64,000 nt of DNA from Hyphomicrobium_A sp963726795 (GCA_963726795.1 CAVSDD010000004.1:310001-374000); one strand, 5' to 3'. Counted from the stretch's first letter, positions 7,883 to 17,188 are shown. Notes: generated by a model from the sequence alone, not told the origin. Numbers and translations: made by a program.

Positions 7883-9166
7883 TTAGGCTTCCGCGCCCTC
7901 GCGCGCTATCGCCCGCCAACCGATGTCGGTGCGCCAGAAACCGCCCGGCCACTCGATCTTGGCGATCGCCGCATAGGCGCGCGCCTGCGCCTCGCGCACC
8001 GTGCGCCCACGCGCGGCAACGTTCAAGACGCGCCCGCCGGTGGCGATGATGCGGTCACCATCGCGCCGCGTACTGGCGTGGAAGATTTCCACACCCTCTG
8101 TCGCGGCGGCCGCGGCAAGTCCTTTGATCTCGGTGCCGGTCATGGGTGTGCCGGGATAGCCTTCTGCGGCAAGGACGACCGTCAGGGCCGCATCGCTCCG
8201 CCAGTCGAGCGAAATAGCATCGAGCGTGCCGTCAACCGTCGCGAGCAACGCCGGCAACGGGTCGGACTTCAAGCGCATCATGAGCGCCTGCGTCTCCGGG
8301 TCGCCGAAGCGGACGTTGTACTCGATGAGCTTCGGCCCCGAGCGCGTGATCATCAGGCCTGCAAACAGAACGCCCTTATAGGGCGTCCCGCGTGCGGCCA
8401 TGGCGGCAACGGTCGGCGTCACGATCTGATCCATGGTCCGCTTCACCATCGCGGGCGTCATGATGGGTGCCGGCGAGTAGGCGCCCATGCCGCCGGTATT
8501 AGGGCCAGTATCCCCATCACCTGCGCGCTTGTGATCTTGCGCCGCGACCAGGGGCAGCACGTTGGTGCCGTCGACGAGCGCGAAAAAGCTCGCTTCCTCG
8601 CCTTCGAGGAACTCCTCGATGACGATCTCGCTGCCAGCCTTGCCGAAAGCGCCGGTAAAACAGGCTTCCACCGCCTCTTCCGCCGCCGCCTGCGTCTCGC
8701 AGATCATCACACCCTTACCGGCGGCGAGACCATCGGCCTTGACCACGACGGGCAGCTTGTGCCCCCCGACGTGGGCCAAAGCCGCCCCGGGATCGGTAAA
8801 ACGAGCATAGGCGGCGGTTGGAATTTTGAACTCGCGCATTAAATCCTTGGCGTAGCCCTTGGACGCTTCCAATCGCGCGGCCGCCTGGCTCGGACCGAAG
8901 CACTTGATACCGGCCGTGGTCAGATCGTCCACGATCCCGGCGACGAGAGGCGCCTCGGGCCCTACCACCACGAGGTCGATCGCGTTTTCCTTGCAGAAGC
9001 GAATAACACTGGTGTGGTCGGCGACCGCGATGTCCACACATTGCGCGATCTCCGCAATTCCGCCGTTGCCCGGTGCACAATAGAGTTTGGCTATGAGCGG
9101 GCTTCTCTTCATCGCCCAGGCGAGCGCGTGCTCGCGTCCGCCGGAGCCGATGAGGAGTACGTTCAT
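7883..9166 (-). CDS. purD: Phosphoribosylamine-glycine ligase PurD
   Basis: 427 residues from ATG 9166, which has AGGAAG at a good distance; the open frame extends further upstream only as non-family sequence. The start MNVLLIGSGGREHALAW is characteristic. ATP-grasp features follow: SQAAARLEASKGYAKDLM, KADGLAAGKGVMIC, EEFLEGEEAS, the GDTGPNTGGMGAYSP loop, and FGDPETQ (metal/ATP site). The enzyme makes glycinamide ribonucleotide in purine synthesis. It is divergent from xseA, with a 121-bp spacer that should hold both promoters. Confidence 0.97.
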   Translation of the reverse strand: MNVLLIGSGGREHALAWAMKRSPLIAKLYCAPGNGGIAEIAQCVDIAVADHTSVIRFCKENAIDLVVVGPEAPLVAGIVDDLTTAGIKCFGPSQAAARLEASKGYAKDLMREFKIPTAAYARFTDPGAALAHVGGHKLPVVVKADGLAAGKGVMICETQAAAEEAVEACFTGAFGKAGSEIVIEEFLEGEEASFFALVDGTNVLPLVAAQDHKRAGDGDTGPNTGGMGAYSPAPIMTPAMVKRTMDQIVTPTVAAMAARGTPYKGVLFAGLMITRSGPKLIEYNVRFGDPETQALMMRLKSDPLPALLATVDGTLDAISLDWRSDAALTVVLAAEGYPGTPMTGTEIKGLAAAAATEGVEIFHASTRRDGDRIIATGGRVLNVAARGRTVREAQARAYAAIAKIEWPGGFWRTDIGWRAIAREGAEA

Positions 9167-9287
9167 CGTTAAGCTTCCTGAAAGGGTGGGGGGACTTTGC
9201 CGCGCGATCTGCGTCGACAGGCAGTCTGATGTATCATTAAATCGCGACCCGACAAATATCGCCAGCCCGAACAGACCTCGAGGAGCC

Positions 9288-10784
9288 GTGACCGAAGCCG
9301 AAGCCCAGACAGCTGCTCTGACAGCGCCCCAAGCAGCGCTTGGCGCCAACGTTGCCGAGTACACCGTTTCCGAGCTCTCGGGCGCCATCAAGCGCTCGCT
9401 GGAGGAAGGATTCGGCTACGTGCGCCTGCGCGGGGAAATCTCCGGCTTCAGGGGCCAGCACGCCAGCGGGCATTGCTACTTCGCGCTGAAGGACGACAAG
9501 GCCAAGATCGAGGCCGTCGTATGGAAGACCACCTGGCAGCGGCTCAAGGTCAAGCCGCAGGAGGGTCTCGAGATCATCGCCCAGGGGCGCGTGACGACGT
9601 ATCCGGGCTCCTCAAAATACCAGATCGTCATCGAGAGCCTGGAGCCCGCCGGCATCGGTGCGCTCATGGCGCTGCTCGAGGAGCGCAAGCGCCGTCTCGC
9701 CGCGGAAGGCCTGTTTGAGGATGCAAGGAAGAAGCCTCGCCCGTTCCTGCCGCGTCTCGTCGGCATCATCACCTCCCCGACCGGTGCGGTCATCCGCGAC
9801 ATGCTTCACGGCTTCGAGGAGCGTTTCCCGACGCGCGTCATCGTGTGGCCGGTGCGCGTGCAGGGCGAAACCTGCGGGGCCGAGGTTGCCGCGGCGATCG
9901 CCGGTTTCAACGCGTTGCGGCCCGGCGGCGCGCTCGCAATTCCCGATGTGCTGATCGTTGCGCGCGGCGGCGGCAGCCTCGAAGACCTCATGGGCTTCAA
10001 CGAGGAGATCGTGGTGCGCGCGGTCGCCGCAAGCCGCATCCCGATCATCTCCGCCGTCGGCCACGAGACCGACTGGACGCTGATCGATCTTGTCGCGGAT
10101 GCGCGGGCGCCGACTCCGACCAAAGCGGCCGAATGGGCCGTGCCGAAGCTCGCCGATTTGGCCGAGGGCACTGCGAATTTCGGTCTGCGCCTCGCAATGG
10201 GCGCTCGCCGCCACCTGCAGGCAGCGCGGCGCGACCTCAAGGCCGCGGTCCGCGGCTTGCCGCGGCTTGAGGATTTGCTCGCGATGCCGCGCCAACGGTT
10301 CGATGCCTGCGAGAAGCGGCTTCCGCGCGCGCTGCTCGCCAACACGCGCGCTCATCACACCCGCTATGTCAGGCTCTCGTCTCGCCTGCGGCCCTCCGCT
10401 GTGCGCCAGCGCATCGGGGCGTGCGGCAAAGAGATCGATGGACTGCAGGCGCGCGCCGCACAGGCGCTGACAAACCGCATCACGGCGCGCCGCAACCGTC
10501 TCGACGGCTCTTCAAAGCTGCTCGCCTCGTTGAGCTATCAGAGCGTTCTGCAGCGCGGCTTTGCGCTCGTCCGCGACGGCCAAGGTGCGATGGTCCGCTC
10601 AGCCGAGGCCCTGGTCGTGGGTGACGGGCTCGACATCGAGTTTCGCGACGGCCGGGTCGAGGCCGAGGCCAGAACCGTGCGCTCAAAGAGCAAGGGGCCT
10701 GCGGCAGGACCCGTCAAGCCGAAGCCGGATCCGACATTGCGACCAAGGCGCTCGGGCGGTGGCGGACAGGGGTCGCTCTTTTAA
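9288..10784 (+). CDS. xseA: Exodeoxyribonuclease VII large subunit XseA
   Basis: 498 residues from a GTG at 9288 with GAGGAG immediately upstream. The longer open frame would run into purD and is rejected. The N-terminal OB-fold (EYTVSELSGAIKRSLEEGFGYVRLRGEISGF, about 20-50, in parts) is followed by the nuclease domain with VGIITSPTGAVIRDM, VARGGGSLEDLMGFNEE and the SAVGHETDWTLIDLVADARAPTPTKAAE region carrying the conserved His-Glu and Asp. A long helical segment and a short C-terminal barrel (LQRGFALVRD) complete it. It degrades single-stranded DNA together with XseB. No xseB is present in the window. Confidence 0.97.
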   Translation: MTEAEAQTAALTAPQAALGANVAEYTVSELSGAIKRSLEEGFGYVRLRGEISGFRGQHASGHCYFALKDDKAKIEAVVWKTTWQRLKVKPQEGLEIIAQGRVTTYPGSSKYQIVIESLEPAGIGALMALLEERKRRLAAEGLFEDARKKPRPFLPRLVGIITSPTGAVIRDMLHGFEERFPTRVIVWPVRVQGETCGAEVAAAIAGFNALRPGGALAIPDVLIVARGGGSLEDLMGFNEEIVVRAVAASRIPIISAVGHETDWTLIDLVADARAPTPTKAAEWAVPKLADLAEGTANFGLRLAMGARRHLQAARRDLKAAVRGLPRLEDLLAMPRQRFDACEKRLPRALLANTRAHHTRYVRLSSRLRPSAVRQRIGACGKEIDGLQARAAQALTNRITARRNRLDGSSKLLASLSYQSVLQRGFALVRDGQGAMVRSAEALVVGDGLDIEFRDGRVEAEARTVRSKSKGPAAGPVKPKPDPTLRPRRSGGGGQGSLF

Positions 10785-10872
10785 GGAAACCAAGCCGCGT
10801 GCAGCTTGACGCCGCGCGTTTGATTGGCGATGTCAGTTGGCCTAACGCGTCAGGCGCGAGTGAGAGAGATCG

Positions 10873-11094
10873 ATGAACCGGATCGACAGGTTTTTCGGAC
10901 TGCGCGGCGAAGCCAAGGTGAAATACCTGGACGGCGAGTTCCAAGTGATTTCGCCCGGCGACTTCGTGCGCTGTGCCGTCACCGGCGAGCCGATCATGCT
11001 TCCGGACCTGCGCTATTGGAGTGTCGATCTGCAGGAGGCCTATCTGTCGCCGGACGCCTCGATGCAGCGCTACCAGCAGATGCGCCGCCGCTAG
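10873..11094 (+). CDS. DUF2093 family protein
   Basis: 73 residues, ATG 10873, with GAGAGA upstream. It matches the short alphaproteobacterial DUF2093 family: AKVKYLDGEFQVISPGDFV, CAVTGEPIMLPDLRYWSVD and a polar C-terminus. The function is unknown. In this order the gene usually sits beside lpxK, as it does here, but facing it: the two stop codons share the palindrome CTAG at 11091-11094. Confidence 0.85.
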   Translation: MNRIDRFFGLRGEAKVKYLDGEFQVISPGDFVRCAVTGEPIMLPDLRYWSVDLQEAYLSPDASMQRYQQMRRR

Positions 11095-12170
11095 TTGGCC
11101 GCCGGCCGTCTGCTGCTGGCGTCACGACGCCCATCCGCGGTCACCGCAGCCTCGATGAGCGAGGCAAGCCGCTTTTCGTCGCGCGCTTCGAATACCATCT
11201 CGATCGGAAGCGTGCGCACGCATGCCGCGATCGCGCGGGCGAAATCATCGCCCTCCGCGAGACGCACCCAGTCCTTTTCCGTCGTGACGAGCACCGCGTT
11301 TTCCGACTCCGCGAGCGCCGAAAGGTCCTCGGCATCCCCCCGAGAGAACGTGTGATGGTCACGGAATGTCCGGCGCGCGGCGATGCGACCGCCCAAGCGC
11401 TCGATAAGCGCAAAAAACCTATCCGGATTGGCAATCCCGGCAAAGGCAACGACACGCGCGCCCGTCAGCCACGCGCAGTCGCCGCGGGTCTCGACGCGGG
11501 CAGCCAGCACCGGGCCTGGAAAGCGATGACGCAGTAGCGCGCCGATGCCGGCTTCGGAAGGTTCTATTCCGGGCTCGCGCACAATGATGGCATCGACCAG
11601 CCGCAGCTGAAAATCGATCGGCGCACGCAGGGGGCCGGCGGGAATAACCTCGCCGTTGCCAAACCCGCGCTCGGCGTCGACCACCGCAATTGCCAGATCC
11701 TTGGCGAGCGCCGGATTCTGCAGTCCGTCGTCCATGATGATCGCGGTGATGCCGCGCGCGCCGGCCTCGATAAAGCGTGCGCCCGCCGCGCGGTTGCGCG
11801 CAACCAGCGTCGGGGCGATTTTGGCGAGCAGCAGCGGCTCATCGCCAAAACGCGTTGCCGTTCCAATGCCGCTCTCGACCCACGCCGGGCCTCTTTCGCT
11901 GCCGCCATAGCCGCGCGTCAGAAAGCACGGGCTGCCGCCGTTCTCTTTCACCAGGTTTGCGATGAAAATTGCGAGCGGCGTTTTGCCCGTGCCGCCCGAA
12001 GTGAAATTGCCGACACAGATGACCGGCAGTCGCGAGCGGTACGGGGTCGTGCCGCGAAAGCGCGTCTGCGCCACCCAGGCATAGCAATTGGAAAGCGCCG
12101 GCAGTAGCGGCGCTAGAAGGCGGTGCGGGGGCGCGCCGCCGTACCACCAGCCGGGCTCATCAAGAGGCAC
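11091..12170 (-). CDS. lpxK: Tetraacyldisaccharide 4'-kinase LpxK
   Basis: 359 residues from a GTG at 12170, which overlaps the end of the upstream KdtA fusion by 11 bp; no ATG gives the family N-terminus (EPGWWYGG). Motifs: the P-loop VGNFTSGGTGKTPLA, the RGYGG segment, MDDGLQNPAL (Walker B-like DDG) and HHTFSRGD. It phosphorylates the 4' position of the lipid A precursor at the inner membrane. Its neighbours, a KdtA fusion and an MsbA-like exporter, are all in lipid A/LPS biogenesis. Confidence 0.95.
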   Translation of the reverse strand: MPLDEPGWWYGGAPPHRLLAPLLPALSNCYAWVAQTRFRGTTPYRSRLPVICVGNFTSGGTGKTPLAIFIANLVKENGGSPCFLTRGYGGSERGPAWVESGIGTATRFGDEPLLLAKIAPTLVARNRAAGARFIEAGARGITAIIMDDGLQNPALAKDLAIAVVDAERGFGNGEVIPAGPLRAPIDFQLRLVDAIIVREPGIEPSEAGIGALLRHRFPGPVLAARVETRGDCAWLTGARVVAFAGIANPDRFFALIERLGGRIAARRTFRDHHTFSRGDAEDLSALAESENAVLVTTEKDWVRLAEGDDFARAIAACVRTLPIEMVFEARDEKRLASLIEAAVTADGRRDASSRRPAAN

Positions 12171-14190
12171 GCTGCAGTCTCTCGTCGGGCAGGTAGAGCA
12201 GCAGCGTCGCGACCGTCTTGTCGAGCGCTCCGGAGAGAGAGGATAGCGCTTGCGTTGCGCCCTGGCGCATGCGGTTGAGCTCCGACTGGCTGTGCAGCAA
12301 TTGCGCCACGGCACCAGCGAGGCCCTTGGCGTCGCGTATTTCCATGACACCCTTGTGGCGCAGAAGTGCGCGGTAGGCGTCGGGGAAGTTGTGCCAGTAG
12401 GGCCCGGTGATCACCGCCGTGCCGTGGCGGATGGCCTCTATCGGGTTCTGGCCGCCACGCTCGACGAGCGATCCGCCGACGAAGGCGATCGGAGCAAGAG
12501 CGTAGAGCGTGCCGAGTTCGCCGATGGTGTCGGCGATGTAGATGTCCGTCTGCGGGCCGGGCAACGCACCGCGCGAGCGCTGCGTTACTGAAAGTCCGAG
12601 TTCCTTCAGCCGCTCCGCGATCGCGGTGCCGCGCTCGGGGTGGCGCGGAGCAATGATGGTGCACAGGCTTTCAAAGCCGCGCGCCAGCTCGCGGTGAGCC
12701 TGCGCGACGATCTCCTCCTCGCCTTCGTGCGTGCTGGCGGCGACGAACACGACGCGGCCCGAAAGTGCGTTGCTCAGCCGCTCAAGCTCGGTGAGCTCGA
12801 TCGGCGGCGGGGGCGCATCGATTTTGAGGTTACCCGCGGGTTCCACGTTGCGTGCGCCCAGTGAGGCAAACCCAAGCGCGAGCCGCTCGTTCTGCGCGAG
12901 CACCACATCGAACCGGTTGAACAGCGGCAACGCCATGCTCTTGTTGCGCTGCCAGCGCTTGCGGCTGCGCGCGGACAGGCGCGCGTTCACCAGCGCCAGC
13001 GGTATTGAATGGGCGGACGTTTCCAGGATCAGCGACGGCCAGATCTCCAATTCCGTGAAAACGGCGAGGTCCGGACGCCAATGCTCGAGGAATCGCGTCG
13101 CGTACTCGGGCGCATCGAGCGGCACATACTGGTGCATGCAGCGCGGACCCAAGCGGCGCGCCGCCAGGGATGCGGAGGTGACCGTCCCCGTTGTGAGCAG
13201 CACACTGAGATTTGGCCGCGCGGCAGTGAGCGCCTCGATCACGGGCAGCACCGCATTGGCCTCCCCGACGCTTGCCGCGTGTACCCAGGCGAGCGAGCCG
13301 GAGGGCCGCGCGATGGTTGCACAGCCGAGCCGCTCGGAGCGGCGTGCCGGATCTTCCTTGCCGGCGCGCTCGCGCATCTTGAGAACCAGCGGCGCGACCG
13401 GCCGCAGCAGGCTCATGGCGGTACGGTAGGCCTTGAGGCGAAAGTCAGGCGCGGCGGGCGGCGCGGATTTATCCGTAAGCGAGTGCGGCGTGGCGCGCGA
13501 TATGTCTCCGCCTGCGAGTGAATACGCCCGCTTGGTTGCCGCGTTGAGCGACCGTTCGAGCGCGGCGCGCGCGCCTTCAAGCGCCGCTTCGTCGGCGTCT
13601 GGCCCGACGCAGACAGGATCGCCCGCGACGTAGACGAGCTTGGAGAACGGGAGGTTGATCGTCATCCGGCTCCAGGTGTCGAGCGAGATGAAGCGGGACG
13701 TAGCCGAAGCAACCGGCACGATGGGACGCCCAGAGAGGCGTGCGAGCGTGACGATGCCGACGCCCGCATGCCGAGCTGGCCCGGGCGGGACATCGGCGGT
13801 CATTACAACTGATGCGCCGTCATTGAGGACCCGCACAGCCTGGCGCAGCGCGTGCGCGCCGCCACGGTCCTTGCGCCGGCCTCCGGCTCCTGCTCCGCGG
13901 ATCAGATCGACGCCGAGCTTCTCCATCGCCGCTCCGATCAGATCTGCGTCGCCGTGACGCGCGACCATTGCCGCGACCTTCACGTCCGGTGACGGCCAGA
14001 ATCCCGATGTCATCATGAACTGGCCGTGCCACACGGCGACGATAACGGGATGCTCCTGGCGGAGGCTGACAAGCGCGTCGGCCGGTTCGTAGATGACGCG
14101 CGAGGTGCGCTTCACGGCGCCGATGAGGCCAGCAAGAATGCTGCCTGCGGTTTTGCCGAGTAGGGAGCTCGTCTGCGGCGAACGTGCCAT
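12160..14190 (-). CDS. Fusion of DUF374 lysophospholipid acyltransferase-like domain and KdtA (Kdo transferase)
   Basis: 676 residues from ATG 14190 (TTGAGG just upstream; a TTG 30 bp earlier is less likely). Residues about 1-240 are a DUF374 (LpxL/PlsC-like) domain with VWHGQFMM (His55) and TADVPPGPAR. After a roughly 25-residue Ser/Pro/Ala linker, residues about 255-676 are 3-deoxy-D-manno-octulosonic acid transferase: VHAASVGEANAVLPVIEAL, FTELEIWPSLI, AASTHEGEEE, and GGSLVERGGQNPIEAI. In related genomes these are, to my knowledge, separate adjacent genes. The linker contains no ATG or other obvious second start, so this reads as a genuine two-domain protein joining an acyltransferase to Kdo addition on lipid IVA. 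Confidence 0.88.
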   Translation of the reverse strand: MARSPQTSSLLGKTAGSILAGLIGAVKRTSRVIYEPADALVSLRQEHPVIVAVWHGQFMMTSGFWPSPDVKVAAMVARHGDADLIGAAMEKLGVDLIRGAGAGGRRKDRGGAHALRQAVRVLNDGASVVMTADVPPGPARHAGVGIVTLARLSGRPIVPVASATSRFISLDTWSRMTINLPFSKLVYVAGDPVCVGPDADEAALEGARAALERSLNAATKRAYSLAGGDISRATPHSLTDKSAPPAAPDFRLKAYRTAMSLLRPVAPLVLKMRERAGKEDPARRSERLGCATIARPSGSLAWVHAASVGEANAVLPVIEALTAARPNLSVLLTTGTVTSASLAARRLGPRCMHQYVPLDAPEYATRFLEHWRPDLAVFTELEIWPSLILETSAHSIPLALVNARLSARSRKRWQRNKSMALPLFNRFDVVLAQNERLALGFASLGARNVEPAGNLKIDAPPPPIELTELERLSNALSGRVVFVAASTHEGEEEIVAQAHRELARGFESLCTIIAPRHPERGTAIAERLKELGLSVTQRSRGALPGPQTDIYIADTIGELGTLYALAPIAFVGGSLVERGGQNPIEAIRHGTAVITGPYWHNFPDAYRALLRHKGVMEIRDAKGLAGAVAQLLHSQSELNRMRQGATQALSSLSGALDKTVATLLLYLPDERLQRAS

Positions 14191-14352
14191 CCTCAAGTGC
14201 CTCGGCCGAAACGCCTCCAACCTGGCCCGCTTCGAGCCACTTGCAGCTCGTACCTATAGCGAATATCTAGCGATGGCAAACTGGGACGATCGGGCACAGC
14301 GCGTCGACCCTGCCTTGAGTTCCCTCATAAAAAAAGCCGTAAGAAAGGACCC

Positions 14353-15090
14353 ATGGCCGGACTTGTGAAGCGGACGAAGCGCTCCGTGCGCAGGACCGCC
14401 AAAAGCATTCGGAATGGGATCGTCGCCCGCACCCCGCCATGGCTGCGCCGCCAGCTCGGGACGCCCGCGAATTATTTCGACATGCTTCTCGTCGACCACG
14501 GGGTTTTTCGCCTCGTCTACGCCAATTCCCACAAGATCTCCGAAAAGGCATGGCGCTCGGCACAGCCCACCCCGCGCCAAATCCGGGAATTCGCAAAAGC
14601 GGGGATCCGCACCATCGTCAACCTGCGCGGTAAGCGCGACTGCGGAAGCTTCTGGCTCGAAGAGAAGGCGTGTGCCGAGAACGGGCTCAAGCTTGTAAAT
14701 TTCCAGATCCGCTCGCGCGCGGCACCGACGCGCGAGGAGCTGCGAAACGCACAGCAGTTGTTCTCTGAGGTCGAATATCCAATTCTGATGCATTGCAAGT
14801 CGGGCGCGGACCGCGTCGGCATCATGAGCGTGCTCTATCGCTTCCTGCACGAGGGCGTGCCGCTCAAGGAAGCCAAGAACGAGCTCTCGCTGCGATACGG
14901 CCACTTCCGTCAGGCCGACACGGGCATCCTCGACTACTTCTTCGAGACGTATCTGGAGGAGAACGCGCGCCGGCCGATCGAGTTCTTCGATTGGGTCGAG
15001 ACCGCGTACGATCCCGTAGAGCTCAAGCGCACATTCAGGTCGAAGGGCTGGGCGAACCGCCTCGTCGACAGCGTGCTACAGCACGAATAG
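14353..15090 (+). CDS. Dual-specificity/tyrosine-type protein phosphatase family protein
   Basis: 245 residues; ATG 14353 with AGAAAGGA upstream. The phosphatase loop is HCKSGADRVG (about 149-158), matching HCX5R with catalytic Cys and Arg. An upstream general-acid region and the AQPTPRQIREFAKAGIRTIVNLRG segment (split about 57-80) are typical of DSP-like bacterial enzymes. The first 30 residues are very basic (KRTKRSVRR), suggesting membrane or nucleic-acid contact; no signal peptide is seen. It sits between the divergent LPS operon (kdtA fusion/lpxK) and the convergent msbA-like gene, so a role in envelope phosphate chemistry or its control is possible but unproven. Confidence 0.82.
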   Translation: MAGLVKRTKRSVRRTAKSIRNGIVARTPPWLRRQLGTPANYFDMLLVDHGVFRLVYANSHKISEKAWRSAQPTPRQIREFAKAGIRTIVNLRGKRDCGSFWLEEKACAENGLKLVNFQIRSRAAPTREELRNAQQLFSEVEYPILMHCKSGADRVGIMSVLYRFLHEGVPLKEAKNELSLRYGHFRQADTGILDYFFETYLEENARRPIEFFDWVETAYDPVELKRTFRSKGWANRLVDSVLQHE

Positions 15091-15095
15091 CCCGC

Positions 15096-16916
15096 TCAGA
15101 GCGCCGGCGACACTTCCGTTCCCGACAACGCCTGGCTGCGCACGAAGCGCGCGTAGATCCCGCCGTCGGACAGGAGCTGGCGGTGCGTGCCGACCTCTGC
15201 AATGGTGCCGGCCTCCATCACGCAGATGATGTCGGCATTTTGCACCGTCGACAGCCTGTGGGCGATGACCAGCGTCGTGCGGTTCTTGGTGAACCTGGCC
15301 AACGCCTCCTGCACGAGCTGCTCGGACTCGGTGTCGAGCGCGCTCGTTGCCTCGTCCAGCAGCAGGATCGGTGCGTCCTTGAGGATCGCGCGCGCGAGCG
15401 CGATGCGTTGGCGCTGCCCGCCCGATAGCCGCAGGCCGCGGTCGCCGATCTGGGTTGCGTAACCCTGCGGCTGGGAGAGGATAAATTCGTGGGCGGCCGC
15501 GGCCTTGGCGGCGGCGATGATGGCCGATTCAGGCGAGCCCAGCCGGCCCATGGCGATGTTGGCGCCGATCGTGTCGTCGAACAGGGTCACGTCCTGGGCG
15601 ACGATCGAAATCGCATCGCGCAGCGAGGCGAGCGTCAGGTCACGCAGGTCCTGGCCGTCGATCGTGATCGCTCCATGCGTCACGTCGAACAGCCGCGGCA
15701 CCAGGTTCAGCACGGTTGATTTGCCGGCGCCTGAGCGTCCAACGAGTGCCACCGTGCGGCCGCCCGGCACCTCGAGCGAAAAATCCGTGACCGCGCGCTC
15801 GCTGGTCTTCTCCGCGTAGCCGAAGGCAACGTCTTCAAAGCGGATCGTGCCCGATTGCACTTGCAGCGCCTTCGCGCCGGGGCGATCGAATATGCGAGGC
15901 TTCTCATCGATGATGGCGTAGAAGCTTTCCGCCGCGGCGAGGCCCTCGTTGATGCGCGCAGAGAGATTGCCGAGCGCGCGGATGGGCTGGGAGGCCATGA
16001 GCAGGGCAGCGACGAAGCCCATGAAATCGCCGACCGTCGAGATGCCGTTGGCGATGCGCCAATAGGCGAACGCGATGACGCCGGCCACGGCAACGCCGCC
16101 GAGAGCTTCCAGCATGGGATCGAGGCGCGCGCGGTTGCGCACCGCTTTCATGCGCAGATCGTAGACCTGCTCGAAGCTCTTATCGAGGCGCTGGGTGGCG
16201 TAGGATTCAAGCCTGAACGACTTGATTAGTCGGACGCTTGATAGCTTCTCGGTCAGCAGCGAGGTCATGTCGCCCAGCTCGTCCTGGGTGCGCTTGGCGA
16301 CGCGGCGCAGGCGCTTGCTGATCATCGCTACGGGAAGCGCCGCGATCGGATAGACCCCGAGCACGATCAGCGACATCACCCAGTCGAGGTAGAACATGGA
16401 GATCGCGAGCGCGATGACGGAGAGCGTGTCGCGTATCGCGGTGCTGAGCGCCGCCGATGCGGCGACCTGAATGAACGCGATGTCGTTGGTCAGCTTTGAA
16501 ACGAGGCGCCCCGGCGCATCGCGCGTCAACCGCGCCAAGTCCGACCAGATCAGGTGCTCGAAGCTCAGCTTCTGCATGTCGGTCGTCAGCCGCATGATGA
16601 TGCGGCTCGTCTCGACCGTTTGCAGGTAGAGAAAGATCGATCGCAATAGTGTGACGGTGACGATTGCCGCGAGCACGTACGGCAGCGCCAGCGTCTGGCT
16701 CTTCATGAGCGAGTCAAACGAGAGCTTGATGATCATCGGATAGGCGCCGGTCGCGGCCGCCAGCAGCGCCGTCAGGATCAGAGCGAATATCAGCTCGCGC
16801 CAGCGCGGCTCGACCCAGTCGCGCAGAAAGCGTCGTAGGAGCCCGCGTGTATGCTCATCGAGCTCAAGCCCCTTGCTCTTGGCGTGCGGCTTGGCCTCGG
16901 GGAGCGTCGCCTTCAC
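15096..16916 (-). CDS. ABC exporter, MsbA-like (lipid A / lipid flippase family)
   Basis: 606 residues with a GTG start at 16916, overlapping the DUF4170 stop (GTGA). An N-terminal six-helix membrane domain (about 35-335) is followed by the ATPase: Walker A GRSGAGKST (about 398-406), the ABC signature LSGGQRQRIALARAI, Walker B ILLLDEATSALD, and the H-loop VIAHRLSTVQ. A half-transporter that homodimerises. Its position within a cluster of lipid A genes supports export of core-lipid A across the inner membrane, but closely similar exporters carry other lipids or drugs, so no gene symbol is assigned. Confidence 0.9.
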   Translation of the reverse strand: MKATLPEAKPHAKSKGLELDEHTRGLLRRFLRDWVEPRWRELIFALILTALLAAATGAYPMIIKLSFDSLMKSQTLALPYVLAAIVTVTLLRSIFLYLQTVETSRIIMRLTTDMQKLSFEHLIWSDLARLTRDAPGRLVSKLTNDIAFIQVAASAALSTAIRDTLSVIALAISMFYLDWVMSLIVLGVYPIAALPVAMISKRLRRVAKRTQDELGDMTSLLTEKLSSVRLIKSFRLESYATQRLDKSFEQVYDLRMKAVRNRARLDPMLEALGGVAVAGVIAFAYWRIANGISTVGDFMGFVAALLMASQPIRALGNLSARINEGLAAAESFYAIIDEKPRIFDRPGAKALQVQSGTIRFEDVAFGYAEKTSERAVTDFSLEVPGGRTVALVGRSGAGKSTVLNLVPRLFDVTHGAITIDGQDLRDLTLASLRDAISIVAQDVTLFDDTIGANIAMGRLGSPESAIIAAAKAAAAHEFILSQPQGYATQIGDRGLRLSGGQRQRIALARAILKDAPILLLDEATSALDTESEQLVQEALARFTKNRTTLVIAHRLSTVQNADIICVMEAGTIAEVGTHRQLLSDGGIYARFVRSQALSGTEVSPAL

Positions 16917-17188
16917 GAGCGCGCCTCGGCGTCGGCGCCGGGCGCTGGATGCTCGGGATCGAGCAGGCGGTGCATGTGAACGACGAAGTAGCGCATCATC
17001 GCGTTGTCGACGGTGCGCTGGGATGCAGATTTCCAGGCGGCAAGCGCCTCGGCGTAGTTGGGATAAATGCCGACGATGTCGAGGCCCGACAGGTCGCGAA
17101 ACTCGGTGCCATCGAGGGACGTGAGCTCCCCGCCGAAAACGAGATGCAAAAGCTGCTTCGGCTTCTTGGGTTCACTCATCGTGTGCAT
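16913..17188 (-). CDS. DUF4170 family protein
   Basis: 91 residues from ATG 17188; an internal ATG at 17179 (MSEPKKP) is an equally plausible start. The sequence LHLVFGGELTSL, GIYPNYAEALAAWKS and MRYFVVHMHRLLDP fits the small DUF4170 family. Function is unknown. In Hyphomicrobiales it is regularly found in the lpxK-kdtA neighbourhood, consistent with its position as first gene of the msbA-like operon here (4-bp overlap). Confidence 0.8.
   Translation of the reverse strand: MHTMSEPKKPKQLLHLVFGGELTSLDGTEFRDLSGLDIVGIYPNYAEALAAWKSASQRTVDNAMMRYFVVHMHRLLDPEHPAPGADAEARS

Noticed and set aside
8166..9165. Extension of xseA upstream into purD
   Set aside because: The open frame reaches back to 9087, but a GTG at 9288 with GAGGAG gives the family N-terminus; the extension would overlap the divergent purD start.
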